From the NCBI RefSeq assembly GCF_020379485.1, contig NW_026015179.1, positions 62,001-126,000 on the forward strand: 64,000 bases of DNA, given 5' to 3'. The notes beneath the pieces were generated by a model. That model made no database searches, was not told where the DNA came from, and was given only the letters and a program-made list of their open reading frames with translations. Of the stretch, positions 1 to 10,851 are shown one piece after another. A program made the translations under genes and the position numbers. Positions within the stretch are counted from its first letter, which is position 1; the number at the start of each line of letters is the position of its first letter. This stretch comes from Brassica napus (taxonomy: Eukaryota > Streptophyta > Magnoliopsida > Brassicales > Brassicaceae).

Positions 1-1
1 C

Positions 2-2671
2 ATTGATGAAAAATCCAAATACACCTGGTTAACCTTAATTCAGACCAAAGATAGGGTACTTGATGCATTTAGGAATTTTCAAACTTATGTAACTAACCAT
101 TATCATGCTAAGATTAAAATTTTGAGATCAGATAATGGAGGAGAGTACACGAGTCATGCATTCAAGCAACACCTATCACAACATGGGATTCTACATCAAA
201 CAAGCTGTCCTTATACTCCACAGCAAAATGGAGTGGCTGAGAGGAAGAATAGGCATCTCATGGAAGTGGCAAGGTCACTTATGTTTCAGAGTAATGTTCC
301 AAAGAGATTTTGGAGTGATGCGGTTGCCACTGCTTGTTACCTGATAAACAGAACTCCAACCAAAGTTCTGAATGAGAAGGCTCCATTTGAAGTTCTGAAC
401 AGGTACAAGCCAGCTCTTGATTACTTGCGAGTCTTTGGATGCCTATGCTTTGTCCTCAAACCAGGAGAGATGATCAACAAGCTAGAAGCAAGAAGCACTA
501 AGGCTGTGTTCATAGGATACTCAGCTACACAGAAAGGATACAAATGCTATGATCCTATAGCAAGGAGAGTTCTTGTATCTAGAGATGTGAAGTTCTTGGA
601 AGATAGAGGATACTATGAAGAAAAGAATCAAGAAGACCTGAAGGACTTAACATCAGACAAGGCCACCACCTTGCGGATCATTCTTGAAGGTCTTGGAATC
701 AGTACATCCCAGGATCCGAGGAATCACGCAACTACACCTCCTGAAGTTGGTTCACCATCCCACCTTGATCATGAGGGAGGAGAGGAGCATGAGGAGCCTA
801 TGCAAGAGGCCAACCAAGATGAAGGAGGAGTAGAGAATGAAGGAGAAGAGAGCATAGGCTCGGATGGTCATGGACATGATCATGGTGTGACACAAACACC
901 TTCTCAAGATGAAGTGGTAGAAGAACAACAGGAAGAAGAACCAGTTGTGCAGCCACTAAGAAGGAGTACAAGGATAAGGAAGGATCCTTCCAGTTGGGTA
1001 AACACGAGAGTGTACTACAATGCCCAAGCTGTGGAGCATCCTTCTCAAGCCGTGTGCTCCTTTGCTCAATATCCAGAAGCACATTGCGCGTTCATGGTAA
1101 ACTTGGATGAGAATCACATCCCAAGAAGCTATGAAGAAGCAATGAAAGATAAAGAATGGAAGGAATCAGTTGGAGATGAGGCAGGAGCAATGATCAAGAA
1201 TGATACATGGTATGAGAGTGAGTTACCAAAAGGGAAGAAGGCTGTGACTAGTAGATGGATATTCACAATCAAGTACAAAGCGGATGGAAAGATTGAGAGG
1301 AAGAAGTCAAGACTAGTTGCAAGAGGGTTCACTCAAACTTATGGAGAAGATTACATAGAAACCTTTGCACCAGTAGCTAAACTCCACACAATCCGGATTG
1401 TACTAAGCTTGGCTGTGAATCTTGGATGGGGGTTATGGCAAATGGATGTGAAGAATGCGTTTCTACAAGGTGAACTTGAGGATGAAGTGTATATGCATCC
1501 ACCTCCAGGCCTTGAACACTTAGTAAAGAGTGGGAATGTACTGAGATTGAAGAAAGCCATCTATGGACTGAAGCAATCACCAAGGGCTTGGTACAACAAG
1601 TTGAGCACTACTCTGAATGGCCGAGGCTTCAAGAAGTCTGAACTAGATCACACTCTCTTCACTCTCACGACTCCCTCAGGTATGATTGCTCTCCTTGTGT
1701 ATGTTGATGATATCATTATCACAGGGAGTGATAAGGAAGGTATCATAGCAACCAAGGAGTTTCTTAAATCCATGTTTGAGATTAAAGACTTGGGAGAAAT
1801 GAAATACTTCCTTGGAATTGAGATATGTAGATCCAAGGAAGGTTTGTTCATGTCCCAAAGGAAATATACACTTGATCTTTTGAAAGGTGCAGGTGCTTAT
1901 GGAGGCAAGACAGCAAGGATGCCTATGGAGGATGGCTACAAAGTCCCACGAGAGGGGGAGATTGAAGACAGCAAACCTTATCAGGATCCTAAACTCTATA
2001 GAAAACTAGTTGGCAAATTGATTTATCTTACTATAACTAGACCTGACATCTGCTTTGCTGTGAATCAGGTGAGTCAACACATGCAAGTGCCTAAGGAACA
2101 TCACTGGCACATGGTGGAGAGGATCTTGATGTATCTCAACGGCTCACCTGATCAAGGAGTATGGATGGGCTGCAATGGAAGCACTGAAGTGGTGGGATAT
2201 TGTGATGCGGATTGGGCTGGTGATAGAGCAGACAGGAGATCAACCACAGGCTATTGCACATTCATTGGAGGCAACTTGGTGACTTGGAAGAGCAAGAAGC
2301 AGAAGGTAGTGTCATGTTCAAGTGCAGAAGCCGAGTATAGAGCCATGCTGAAGCTCACCAACGAGTTGGTATGGATCAAAGGCATCTTGAAGCACTTGGA
2401 GATCGATCAAGCAACTCCAATGACAATGCATTGTGACAATCAAGCTGCCATCCACATTGCATCCAACTCGGTGTTTCATGAGAGGACCAAGCACATTGAA
2501 GTTGATTGTCACAAGGTGAGGCAGATGATTGTGCTAGGGGTGATCTTGCCATGTTACACAAGGAGTGAAGATCAGCTAGCGGATGTGTTCACCAAGGCTG
2601 CAAGACAGAAGACAATGGAGTCCATTCACATCAGGTTGGGCCTCATTGATCTTGGGAAGAGAAGGAGCTAA
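2..2671 (+). CDS. gag-pol: Copia Gag-Pol polyprotein of A1, C-terminal 889 residues
   Basis: The open frame enters from the left edge; there is no true start in the window, and a TTG at 122 is only the first near-start codon. The protein matches residues 616-1504 of the A2 polyprotein. It starts inside the integrase core and includes the second Asp (RSDNGGEY) and the Glu (NGVAERKN) of the DD35E triad. An acidic linker follows, then a reverse transcriptase with the YVDD catalytic box and a C-terminal RNase H (GYCDADWAGD, SSAEAEYRA). The stop is TAA at 2669-2671. The frame is undamaged, so the missing gag, protease and early integrase probably lie off-window. Confidence 0.95.
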   Translation: MDEKSKYTWLTLIQTKDRVLDAFRNFQTYVTNHYHAKIKILRSDNGGEYTSHAFKQHLSQHGILHQTSCPYTPQQNGVAERKNRHLMEVARSLMFQSNVPKRFWSDAVATACYLINRTPTKVLNEKAPFEVLNRYKPALDYLRVFGCLCFVLKPGEMINKLEARSTKAVFIGYSATQKGYKCYDPIARRVLVSRDVKFLEDRGYYEEKNQEDLKDLTSDKATTLRIILEGLGISTSQDPRNHATTPPEVGSPSHLDHEGGEEHEEPMQEANQDEGGVENEGEESIGSDGHGHDHGVTQTPSQDEVVEEQQEEEPVVQPLRRSTRIRKDPSSWVNTRVYYNAQAVEHPSQAVCSFAQYPEAHCAFMVNLDENHIPRSYEEAMKDKEWKESVGDEAGAMIKNDTWYESELPKGKKAVTSRWIFTIKYKADGKIERKKSRLVARGFTQTYGEDYIETFAPVAKLHTIRIVLSLAVNLGWGLWQMDVKNAFLQGELEDEVYMHPPPGLEHLVKSGNVLRLKKAIYGLKQSPRAWYNKLSTTLNGRGFKKSELDHTLFTLTTPSGMIALLVYVDDIIITGSDKEGIIATKEFLKSMFEIKDLGEMKYFLGIEICRSKEGLFMSQRKYTLDLLKGAGAYGGKTARMPMEDGYKVPREGEIEDSKPYQDPKLYRKLVGKLIYLTITRPDICFAVNQVSQHMQVPKEHHWHMVERILMYLNGSPDQGVWMGCNGSTEVVGYCDADWAGDRADRRSTTGYCTFIGGNLVTWKSKKQKVVSCSSAEAEYRAMLKLTNELVWIKGILKHLEIDQATPMTMHCDNQAAIHIASNSVFHERTKHIEVDCHKVRQMIVLGVILPCYTRSEDQLADVFTKAARQKTMESIHIRLGLIDLGKRRS

Positions 2672-2703
2672 TCCCCTTAGCTGCAAGGTCTTTACTCTTT
2701 TTC

Positions 2704-2744
2704 CCTCATCAAAGTTTTATCCCATTGGGTTTTCTTTGGTGAGG
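2704..2744 (+). promoter_or_regulatory. Conserved 3' UTR hairpin of A1
   Basis: The arms CCTCATCAAAG and CTTTGGTGAGG pair over 11 bp with one U-G wobble. They enclose a small inner CCCATTGGG palindrome. T-runs flank the whole unit. It lies between the stop codon and the purine tract. Equivalent hairpins with different but still pairing stems occur in every other family with a visible 3' end. The structure is read from sequence; the function is unknown. Confidence 0.75.
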
Positions 2745-2800
2745 TTTTTAATGAGGAAGATCTTGTGGCTGTCCAAGCTTAGACTTATACAAAGCTAAGC

Positions 2801-2811
2801 TTGAGGGGGAG
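2801..2811 (+). other. Polypurine tract of A1
   Basis: TTGAGGGGGAG lies directly before the 3' LTR, the position where plus-strand DNA synthesis is primed. The same purine tract precedes all copia LTRs in the window. Confidence 0.9.
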
Positions 2812-3419
2812 TGTTGAGTTGAGCTGAATATATATGTATGAAGAGCTAAGGAGTTGAAGAGGAAAGGAGATGAGGAAGCTTGAGAGAGTTTAGGGAGAGC
2901 ATGGTACGGACGTCCGTACAAGGCCGTACAAGCCGTACAGTCCGTACCATCCAGCATCGACCAAGACTTACCTTGCATCAGCCAAGTAACACGGTAACTA
3001 AGGTAAAGGGAAGGAACTTACCTTGAGGCATCAGACCGTTTAGGGATAAGGTAGAGCGCGCCTTGACAGGCTGGAACAGCTGGAAAGGCAAGAGCATCTC
3101 GGTCCAAGATGCCAGATACTCCGCGCATGTGGAGAAGCTAATTGGCTAGTCCAAATGAGCTTATCCTCTCCTGATTGACCTCACATGCTTTAGTCTTCTC
3201 TTGATTTCGAAAACCCTTGTATGCTCTCTCTATATATTGTAACTCATCAACCCTAATGAAGATTATGCAGTTTGAGTCTCTCTAATCTCTTAGACACTAT
3301 GCTTTTCTCTTAGACACTAAACGGCTCTATCTAGTCTCCTAATCTTTCACAAACTTCTCTTAATCACTTCCTAAACACTCTCTTTATTCTGTTTACTCTA
3401 AGGATCTCTTAATCTCATA
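2812..3419 (+). repeat. 3' LTR of A1 (608 bp)
   Basis: It runs from TGTTGAG to TCATA, so the ends are TG...TA rather than TG...CA. It matches both A2 LTRs in length and, by eye, in sequence. A cluster of five GTAC cores at 2903-2948 includes the SPL-like TCCGTACAA. A GGATAAG box follows, and a TATATATT element near 3233 may be the TATA box of the promoter. Confidence 0.93.
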
Positions 3420-4062
3420 TGGAGATCTTCTGGTTTGAATTGGATGCTTCAGATCACTCTTGGTGCTTTACTAGCTGTTTGTATGCGCCTGATTGGATGA
3501 GGGAAAGTATGGTGAGGAGAGCTTGTGTATCTGCCCTCTTAACTGTCCAGATACACAACCTTGCTTGCTCTTCCTTTCCAGCTGTAGCCAGCCTGTCGTG
3601 GACCATTCTAACCAATCCATACTTCCCATACTTGGCGCCAACTCTTGTTTGAATCTTCTTGCCACCAAAGCATCTTCTTGATTCCATTTGATGCTTCTTA
3701 CTATCCCGGACTTTGCACATTCATATTAGAGCTTCTCCTTGGCTGTACGGACTTGCCATAACCGTACACCAATGCCCTATATTTGTACAGCCCTCAAATA
3801 GCTTCAAATGGTCGAGTCCATCAGTCTTGAGTTGATCATGTCCGTACAGGCCGTACCATCCGTACGGCCGTCCGTACCGGCCTCGCCCTTAAGCTCCCAA
3901 ACTCCTCCAAAGATCTCCCAACACTGATTACTACTCTTCTTGATCACTATCTTATCTTTGTACTGACTTCACATCTCTTCTGAAGCTTCATAGAACTCTT
4001 CTTAACATCTTCTAGAGCTTGCCCTATTATTGTACAAGCTCCATCTTCTCTTCAGTTCAACA
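3420..4062 (-). repeat. 3' LTR of D, truncated at left by A1
   Basis: This part is collinear with 8149-8791 at a constant offset of 4729 bp and appears identical. The remaining LTR bases (equivalent to 7835-8148) should lie left of A1, outside the window. GTACGG-type motifs cluster at 3743-3790 and 3841-3880. Confidence 0.92.
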
Positions 4063-4135
4063 CTCCCCCTCAAGCTTTGACTTTAGGAGATCCTAAGCCA
4101 AGCTTGGAACTCTGAAGAGTCTCCCTCATTAAAAA

Positions 4136-4174
4136 CCTTACAAGGAAAACCCATTGGGACAAAACCTTGCAAGG
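4136..4174 (-). promoter_or_regulatory. Conserved 3' hairpin of D
   Basis: In the sense (minus) strand the arms CCTTGCAAGG and CCTTGTAAGG pair over 10 bp with one wobble, around an inner CCCAATGGG. The stem sequence differs from the A and C families, yet pairing is kept. Confidence 0.75.
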
Positions 4175-6612
4175 GAAAAAGAGTAGAGCTCTTCAAAGCC
4201 TAGGGATTAGCCAGTGAGCTCTTGTGCCTTAGAACCAGTGTGGTTGGACACAAGAAGCTCTGGATCACGGCCTAACAGGTGCAGCAACACTTCACAGCTT
4301 TGCGCACACTTCACACTTCACACTTCAGCTTCACCTCTTCATGGAACCGGTTTGAAGTCTCCCCCTCTCAACTGACTTCACAGCCATCTTAGAGAAGCTA
4401 GGACACGACCAGATCATCTTCAAAACACTAGTGAGGCTGAAGCAATGGTACCTGATACATTATCCCAAAGGTGCATCAGTACCTATCAAAAACAAGAAAA
4501 TGAATATCCTGCATCACACTTGATGCACACAATCTCACAATCATAATCATCTTAAGTATCTTTTCAAGCACAAGCAATGAATAAGATGAATGAAAAAGAT
4601 TGAAAAGAGTTTTAAAAGTCTAAGGGAACTTCCCTTGTGTTTTTGTGAGTTTCCAAACTCTCTCAATGCACCATCTTCATGGCATCATCAACTTCTTGGA
4701 AAGGCAGAATGGATTCATCAGCTTCTCCTCAATCACCTCTCATTGAAGCTGCATTGATGGAGAGCCTTCTTCCTCACTTGCCAAGGCTGCTCTGAACAGC
4801 CTCTTGCCTAGACACGCCACTGACTTGGTCCGGTTGATGATCCTTGTAGAAGCCTTTGCAACGACTTGTTACTGACCATGGATCATATGCATTAAGACTC
4901 CCCCTCAAGCTTAGAACCTAGACTAGAAGGAGCTAAGCTTGTGATGATCCTAAGCATCTCCATGGTCTAATAACTATCATCTTTTTTTTTTTTTTTTATG
5001 ATAGCTTTCTTCTTGTGAGTTTTCTCTCTTCCTTAACCAGGAATTAGGGTGTTTGAATCACCATAGAGAGTCTCACAAGACACATCTCTCATTGCATAAT
5101 AACCCATGCTACACTTCCTGTAGACTAAGGACTGGATATGTCCAATGGTATTATGCAATGGCTATCTCTCATTGCATACTCAATCACACTACACTTCCTG
5201 TAGATTATGGACTAACATGTCCTAGTGATGATATGCAATGGCACAAGACCTTTGTCTCTACATTCTTGGTTGATGGCGAGTTACATACTTCCCTTGTGTA
5301 CCTAACACCACCAAAACTCAATGCAAGATCAGATCATCCCATTGGGATCAAACCAAGATCATCCATCCTGTTTGATCACCAATGCCACAATAATATATGA
5401 TACTTGAAACAAGCTAGACAATCAAGACAATCAAGCAAAGACAATCAATTCAGTTTTTTTTTTTTTTAAAATGCAACAATAGATGAATGCATTAGGTTAC
5501 ACTAACTATATGAATGAAACAGATTCAATCCAAAATGGAACACAAGTCTAGATGATACTTCTGCAATTAAGGCGACAAGAGTGACACAATTCAAGCTTAT
5601 GCTCACTAGTTTTATCAAGGCCAATGATTCAAGTAGCTTAGACATACTTCTAAATGCTTATAAGACATCACTGATGGATTTAACTATGGCATAGCAACAA
5701 TCAGAACAGATTGAGTCGAGACAAGCAGATTTCAATTTCTAACAATGACAATGCACGTTCTATACAGTTCTCTAAATGCAAAGCTTATATCAGGACATTT
5801 GCAATTTAGGCTCATTTTTAAATGCATTACTACATGAATGCACAATCTTAAAACATTAGCTATATGAATGCAACGGGTTCAATCCATGAGTAATATTAAA
5901 GCACTGCACAACAGTTTCAATCAGAACCAATGATGCAAGCAACTTAGACAATTTCTAATTGATGCAAGACTTTCATTGATGGATTAAACATAGGCAATAG
6001 CATCAGAGAACACTAGGTTTGAACTTAGACAGTATGAGATATGCTTATGTATGCAAAAGAACTTATCAATCATGATGCAAGCAGCAGAGACATTCTACTC
6101 AATTCTACAACACATTCATGATGATTCAAGCTATGACAACACTCAAGACAATGCAATAAACAAAACATGAGATTCTGGGACTCTAGACACCACTCACAGC
6201 ACAATAAATAAAGACACAAGCTCTTATTAAGGGTTAAGAGGTTTGCTTACAAACAAGAGATCCGAGCTGATCTCTTGAACCTCCATGGGCACGGTTCGCT
6301 TGAACTTGGCAGGTTTGATGCTTGGATTCAGTATCCAACACCTTTCCTTGGTGTGCCCATCCCTCTTGCAATGCTCACTCTCCAAGCATCTCACACCAGA
6401 AGCTTATTGAGTAGCTTTCTTCTTCCCTCTACTTCGGCTGGATCACTCCTCACACCAGAAGCTTAAGACCGAGAATGAGCCTCAATGAACTTCAAGACCA
6501 GGAGCACATCACCCTAACAGCTGCGCTTAAATCACTGATCCATCCTTTTACTTTAAGCTTCAAGTACCCTCAGATCACCGGCCTTCCTCATGGCATAGGT
6601 GGTGACCTTCTT

Positions 6613-6828
6613 CTTCTTGTGTGCCTCGAACCAGGAGCTCAACAACCTCGTGGCCTGCGCTTCTTAAACCGGCTTCTACACACAAGAACCTTCCCATTGC
6701 TCCACACAATGGTTGGTCTTCCGCTTGTATGTCTTGAACCAGGAGCTCAACAACCTCGTGGCCTGCGCTTCTTAAACCAGCTTCTACACACAAGTATCTT
6801 CCCATTGCTCCACACAATGGTTCAAGTC
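6613..6828 (-). repeat. 108-bp tandem duplication in D
   Basis: Two adjacent units, anchored by the word CCAGGAGCTC at 6631 and 6739, are nearly identical. The period of 108 bp is 36 codons, so the minus-strand open frame here passes through both copies. F has only one diverged unit at this place, so the duplication probably arose within the D lineage. Confidence 0.8.
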
Positions 6829-7819
6829 TTCCTCTTGTCTTGGATAGGTGGTGAGCAGAGAACACTTCTTGTGAACCTGAAACACCACTCAAACTCCAGC
6901 AAGGATAAGACACAAGAGTATTGGGATCAATCCTTGATTAATCATCAGGTTTGATTCCCAATCTCACAAGCAATGCAACAGATAGACACAAGGCATTATC
7001 AAGTTCTATTCTTTGCAAGCTAGCTCTCTAAGAACAAGCAAGATCCTAACAGATTCAAGACAAGTTACTTAGGCACTTTTAAAAGCTTCTTTACTCAGCA
7101 CTCTAGACATAAATCTAATGCTTCAATGTAAGACAGCCACAAGACTATATGCAACAGCTTTAAATTCAGTTTCAATCCATGTATGCAAGCAGATTCAGTT
7201 AATCACTCTAAGCATCACTATGAAACGAAGCTAAGCGTATTAATCACATTCAGTCACCAAACAAAGCTCTTAAAGTATCCTGGGACAGATTCTTAAACAT
7301 TTTAATTTATCAATCTTTAACAGTCCTCAGGTTTTCAATCACATCACACAATACAACCAGTCAACAACACAAGCTCATTATCAAGAGGGTTTTAAAATCG
7401 CTTACACAAGGAACCAGGTTGGTTCCTTAAACCTCCAAGGGGACTGGCCATGGCTTTTGTTGAATCTGAGAGTCTGGATAGTCACCCACCTCCTACTCCT
7501 TCAGTTCATGGCCACCTTCTTGTTTCTCCAACTCAAAGACTCCTCCTTTCTTCAAGTCTTCTAGGCGCCATCATCTTGACAGCTTTCATGATGAACCGGG
7601 TGAAGAAAGCTCTTGGAGGAGGCGCCTTGGATGAGGTTCGTGAGTCCTCTCCATACACTTCTGCTTCCAATGAGTCTCTCCATCAGTATAGACAGGAGAA
7701 AGGATAAGAGACACGCCCTTCAGTCTTCTTCTCATGGAGAAACTGAACTCGGATGGGAATGTCTTCAAGGGTTGGATTTGAGCTGAGGGTAGAGCTTGTG
7801 TTGTGCGGAAGCTACAGCT

Positions 7820-7834
7820 CAGGTTCTGATACCA
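7820..7834 (-). other. Primer binding site of D
   Basis: The sense sequence TGGTATCAGAACCTG directly follows the 5' LTR. It matches the initiator-Met tRNA primer site used by the other elements (TGGTATCAGAGCCAGG) with changes near its end. Confidence 0.82.
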
Positions 7835-8791
7835 TATGATTTTTAAAGAGATCTCTACTCTGGTAGTATGTGTGTGTGTATAAGCTTCAATGAAGAATGA
7901 TTAGAGCTTGTTCTAGGTGATATATAGAAAAGGATTAGTGAGAGTGTTTATGAGTATGTGAGAGACTTAAGAACAGAGATTAAGAGACTTAAGAGACTAG
8001 AGAGAAACTGAGAGAACAAGAGACTGAAGATTAGAGAAGGAGAAGGGAAACCCCCTTACTCACTTAGTCTTTACAAATCGACATCCTTAAGCCTTTATAC
8101 TAGCATTACAACTTAGAAAACCCTAGCTAAGAGATAAGGTAATAAGGGTGGAGATCTTCTGGTTTGAATTGGATGCTTCAGATCACTCTTGGTGCTTTAC
8201 TAGCTGTTTGTATGCGCCTGATTGGATGAGGGAAAGTATGGTGAGGAGAGCTTGTGTATCTGCCCTCTTAACTGTCCAGATACACAACCTTGCTTGCTCT
8301 TCCTTTCCAGCTGTAGCCAGCCTGTCGTGGACCATTCTAACCAATCCATACTTCCCATACTTGGCGCCAACTCTTGTTTGAATCTTCTTGCCACCAAAGC
8401 ATCTTCTTGATTCCATTTGATGCTTCTTACTATCCCGGACTTTGCACATTCATATTAGAGCTTCTCCTTGGCTGTACGGACTTGCCATAACCGTACACCA
8501 ATGCCCTATATTTGTACAGCCCTCAAATAGCTTCAAATGGTCGAGTCCATCAGTCTTGAGTTGATCATGTCCGTACAGGCCGTACCATCCGTACGGCCGT
8601 CCGTACCGGCCTCGCCCTTAAGCTCCCAAACTCCTCCAAAGATCTCCCAACACTGATTACTACTCTTCTTGATCACTATCTTATCTTTGTACTGACTTCA
8701 CATCTCTTCTGAAGCTTCATAGAACTCTTCTTAACATCTTCTAGAGCTTGCCCTATTATTGTACAAGCTCCATCTTCTCTTCAGTTCAACA
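7835..8791 (-). repeat. 5' LTR of D (957 bp, complete)
   Basis: In sense orientation it begins TGTTGAAC and ends TCATA (TG...TA). GTACGG-type clusters lie near 8472-8519 and 8570-8609. It also holds one copy of a GCCCTATATTTGTACA word related to the six-copy motif in the F LTR. Read from the right it runs straight into C1 integrase sequence at 8792. Confidence 0.92.
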
Positions 8792-10221
8792 TGCACCAGA
8801 TCAAAGCAATTCTCATATCTGGTTTCTGATGTTGAGAAGACAGTCCTACAGTGCTTTCCAAGTATACAAGCTTCACACTCCAAGTGATTGAACGCCATAC
8901 TTGGTAGAATCAGTTCAATTGCCTTGGCATGAGGATGTCCCAGCCTTGCATGCCATGTGAGATTATCACACCTATCCGTTGTGCTGCTTAAACACACAGA
9001 CTCCACAGGACTAGGCGCCTCAGTTGTTTGGAGATGATAGAGCTGATGCTTGCTGTCTCCTCTGCCAATAACCCTTCCAGTTTTCAAATCCTGGAACTCA
9101 ACTTCATTTGGTCTGAAAACCACTTGACAATCCAGATCAACTGTAGCCTTCTTAACTGAGATTAGATTGGATGTAAACTGAGGTAGGTAGAAGGCAGTGG
9201 AGTTCTTCTCAAACAGCTTGAGGTTTCCCACTCCTTCTATTGGGATCCTGGTACCATTGGCTATCATGACACTCCCTGTTGCTGCTTTAACCTCACTGAT
9301 TAGTCTCTTGTCACTGATCATGTGGTGTGTTGCTCCAGAGTCAATGATGATGGGTTTAGATGTGGATGCTTTGGCAGGAGCACCCAGACTCCGGGTCGTA
9401 GCCAAAGCATACACATGCTTAACCAACTCATCCCATTCCTTCTTTGTCACACACTCATCTGCCCTCTTGGTATCCATTCCTCTCATATCCGCACTGTCTC
9501 CTACTGTTTCTCCCATGTAAGCTGAGTATGAACACTCTCCTATAACCATCTGCTGAAGTACATGCTTGATTCTCTTCAAGATCACACTCATCTTGTCACT
9601 TAAGTGTTCAGACTCACTATCCTTTCTCCATGCCCTTCTCTTCATTAACCACTCCTTAGAAAGTTTTCTCAACCTTCCCTTCTTACAGCTTGTACCTCCC
9701 TTCCATCTTTCTGGCTTCCTGTTCATCTCCCACACATCACAAGTATATTTAACAAGCTCACATACCTCTTCCATAAGGAAGCTGAAGATCACATCTTGCT
9801 TCCTCCTTTCTTGACAACATCTCGGATTTGATGTGTGTGCCTTCACCACATCTAACTCTGACCATACTTCTCTCAGCCTTCCCACAAGCTGATAACACTC
9901 ATCCTTTCCTTGTCTCAAGCCGCGGATCACCCCTCTGTCCTCAACGACTCTTACAAGCTTGGACTTGCCTAAAGTTGCTTCAATCTCACTCTTTGTAGTG
10001 TTTCCTTGAACAACTTCATTTCCCAGCTTCAGACCTCTTGTCTGACCTTCTTCAGCAGCCATTTCCATGAAAGGTTTCCCCTTTCCATGACTACTCCATA
10101 ACCCACAGCTTTCCAAAGCTCTTTTGGCCCACCTTGACCACTCGCCATGCCTCTCCTCTTCAGTCTTCACAGTTGACTCAGGTCTGTGCTCCATTTCCAT
10201 GTTGAGATGATTTGAATTCAC
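8792..10221 (-). pseudogene. gag-pol: Copia Gag-Pol N-terminal part of C1, cut by D
   Basis: The frame covers the Gag-like region, the protease (IIIDSGATHH) and the first part of integrase (WHARLGHPH, CEACILGKHC), stopping at FDLVH where D is inserted. Beyond this the frame runs into D LTR sequence (HVELKRRW...), which is not retroviral. The position of the ATG in other C copies is GTG here (GTG AAT for ATG GAT), so the normal start is lost; the next Met is MEMEH, seven codons on. Like other C copies it has no CCHC zinc knuckle. The 3' half, with RT and RNase H, is off-window. Confidence 0.88.
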
Positions 10222-10335
10222 CAGAACCTCTCACGCCACCAAGATAATGAAACCCAGAAGTTAAGAACACCAAGAACACTCAAGAACACTCAAGATTTTT
10301 AAGAAAAAAGAATCACACTCTCCCACTTTGCGCAT

Positions 10336-10351
10336 CCTGGCTCTGATACCA
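10336..10351 (-). other. Primer binding site of C1
   Basis: The sense sequence TGGTATCAGAGCCAGG abuts the 5' LTR and is complementary to the 3' end of initiator-Met tRNA in plants. Confidence 0.9.
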
Positions 10352-10851
10352 TATACACTTTTGTGTATTAGAGCATGATTCAACTAATCAGGGATAATCA
10401 GATGAAAAGATTAAAGAGATTAAGAGATTTTAGTGAGAGAATAGAGAGAGAGACTCAAAACTCCATTTGATTGATTAATGAGAGAGTTTACAACACATAT
10501 AGATTAGGGATACATAATTTCGTCCAGGTTCAGTCTAGCTAGGATAAGAGGCATGTGTAGTCAAAGATGCTTGATTCAAACTGGCCAATAAGATTCCTCA
10601 CATGCTTGGGTATCTTGCTTTAGCTTTCCAGCTGGTGCCAGCCTGTCTAAAGCTCTCTAGCCTTGACCAGACCTTATCGAAACTCCTCCTTGCTTATCCA
10701 GACTCCTCCTGGCGTGTTTCACTCTCCAAATGGATGCAAGGTAACTTCCCAAGTCTTTTAACTCAGTTACCACAGTAACAATAAAGTTACTGTGGTAAAT
10801 CTCCAAAGTTACTGCCTGCTCCAAATCCCTTCCTCTATCCATGTATCAACT
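10352..10851 (-). repeat. 5' LTR of C1 (main part)
   Basis: This is a diverged relative of the 485-bp C LTR. It starts (plus strand) with the same TATACACTTTTGTGTATTAG and then differs over long stretches. C2 cuts it at the TSD CAACT (10847-10851); the last 21 bp are at 21972-21992, giving a full length near 521 bp. Confidence 0.85.

Larger units (their letters stand above)
1..3419 (+). mobile_element. Copia element A1, 3' part (level 3, inside D)
   Basis: This is the 3' part of a Ty1/copia retrotransposon that begins beyond the left window edge. It holds the end of the polyprotein, a purine tract and a complete 608-bp 3' LTR. It is almost identical to the complete element A2 at 47221-53305; the one protein difference noticed is Ile for Val just before the ERKK motif in the RT region. 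The base after its LTR begins TGGAG, and the uninterrupted D LTR carries TGGAG at 8149-8153. A1 therefore inserted into D's 3' LTR, with TGGAG (3420-3424) as the right copy of a 5-bp target duplication. The left copy is outside the window. Confidence 0.93.
4063..7834 (-). other. Interior of D: no recognisable gene
   Basis: No frame resembles Gag, protease, integrase, RT or RNase H on either strand, and the open frames are short. The 3' side (4063-4075) begins with the copia purine tract. Two poly-T tracts lie at 4982-4997 and 5454-5467. The stretch at 6575-6913 has a minus-strand frame of 112 codons whose first part resembles a frame at the same place in F (CWSLSGVSGSQ against CWSLSDVSGSQ). 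That could be a residual small protein or simply DNA homology. The remainder is AT-rich with no coding signal that I can see. Confidence 0.75.
3420..8791 (-). mobile_element. Non-autonomous LTR retrotransposon D (level 2, inside C1)
   Basis: D reads on the minus strand: 5' LTR at right (7835-8791), primer site, a 3.77-kb interior without gag or pol, purine tract, and a 3' LTR at left cut by A1. Its right edge interrupts the C1 integrase frame at the codons for FDLVH; TGCAC at 8792-8796 would be one target duplication, with the other off-window. It has every cis signal of a copia element but no enzymes, as in LARD-type non-autonomous elements. Element F at 56244-60450 is a relative, sharing stretches of the interior. 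Confidence 0.85.

Noticed and set aside
3419..3720. Short ORFs in the D LTR (also at 8148-8449)
   Set aside because: They lie in both LTR copies, overlap on both strands and resemble nothing; LTR promoter DNA explains them.
4982..5467. Poly-T tracts as SINE tails or Pol III terminators
   Set aside because: No A/B-box promoter, tRNA-like head or target duplication was seen nearby; they are simple tracts inside D.
8731..8791. Extra C-terminal tail on the C1 protein
   Set aside because: The frame merely reads on into the D LTR; the tail has no counterpart in intact C copies.
10221..10221. GTG as a natural start codon of C1
   Set aside because: Other C copies have ATG at this place; plant translation rarely starts at GTG, so this is better read as a lost start.
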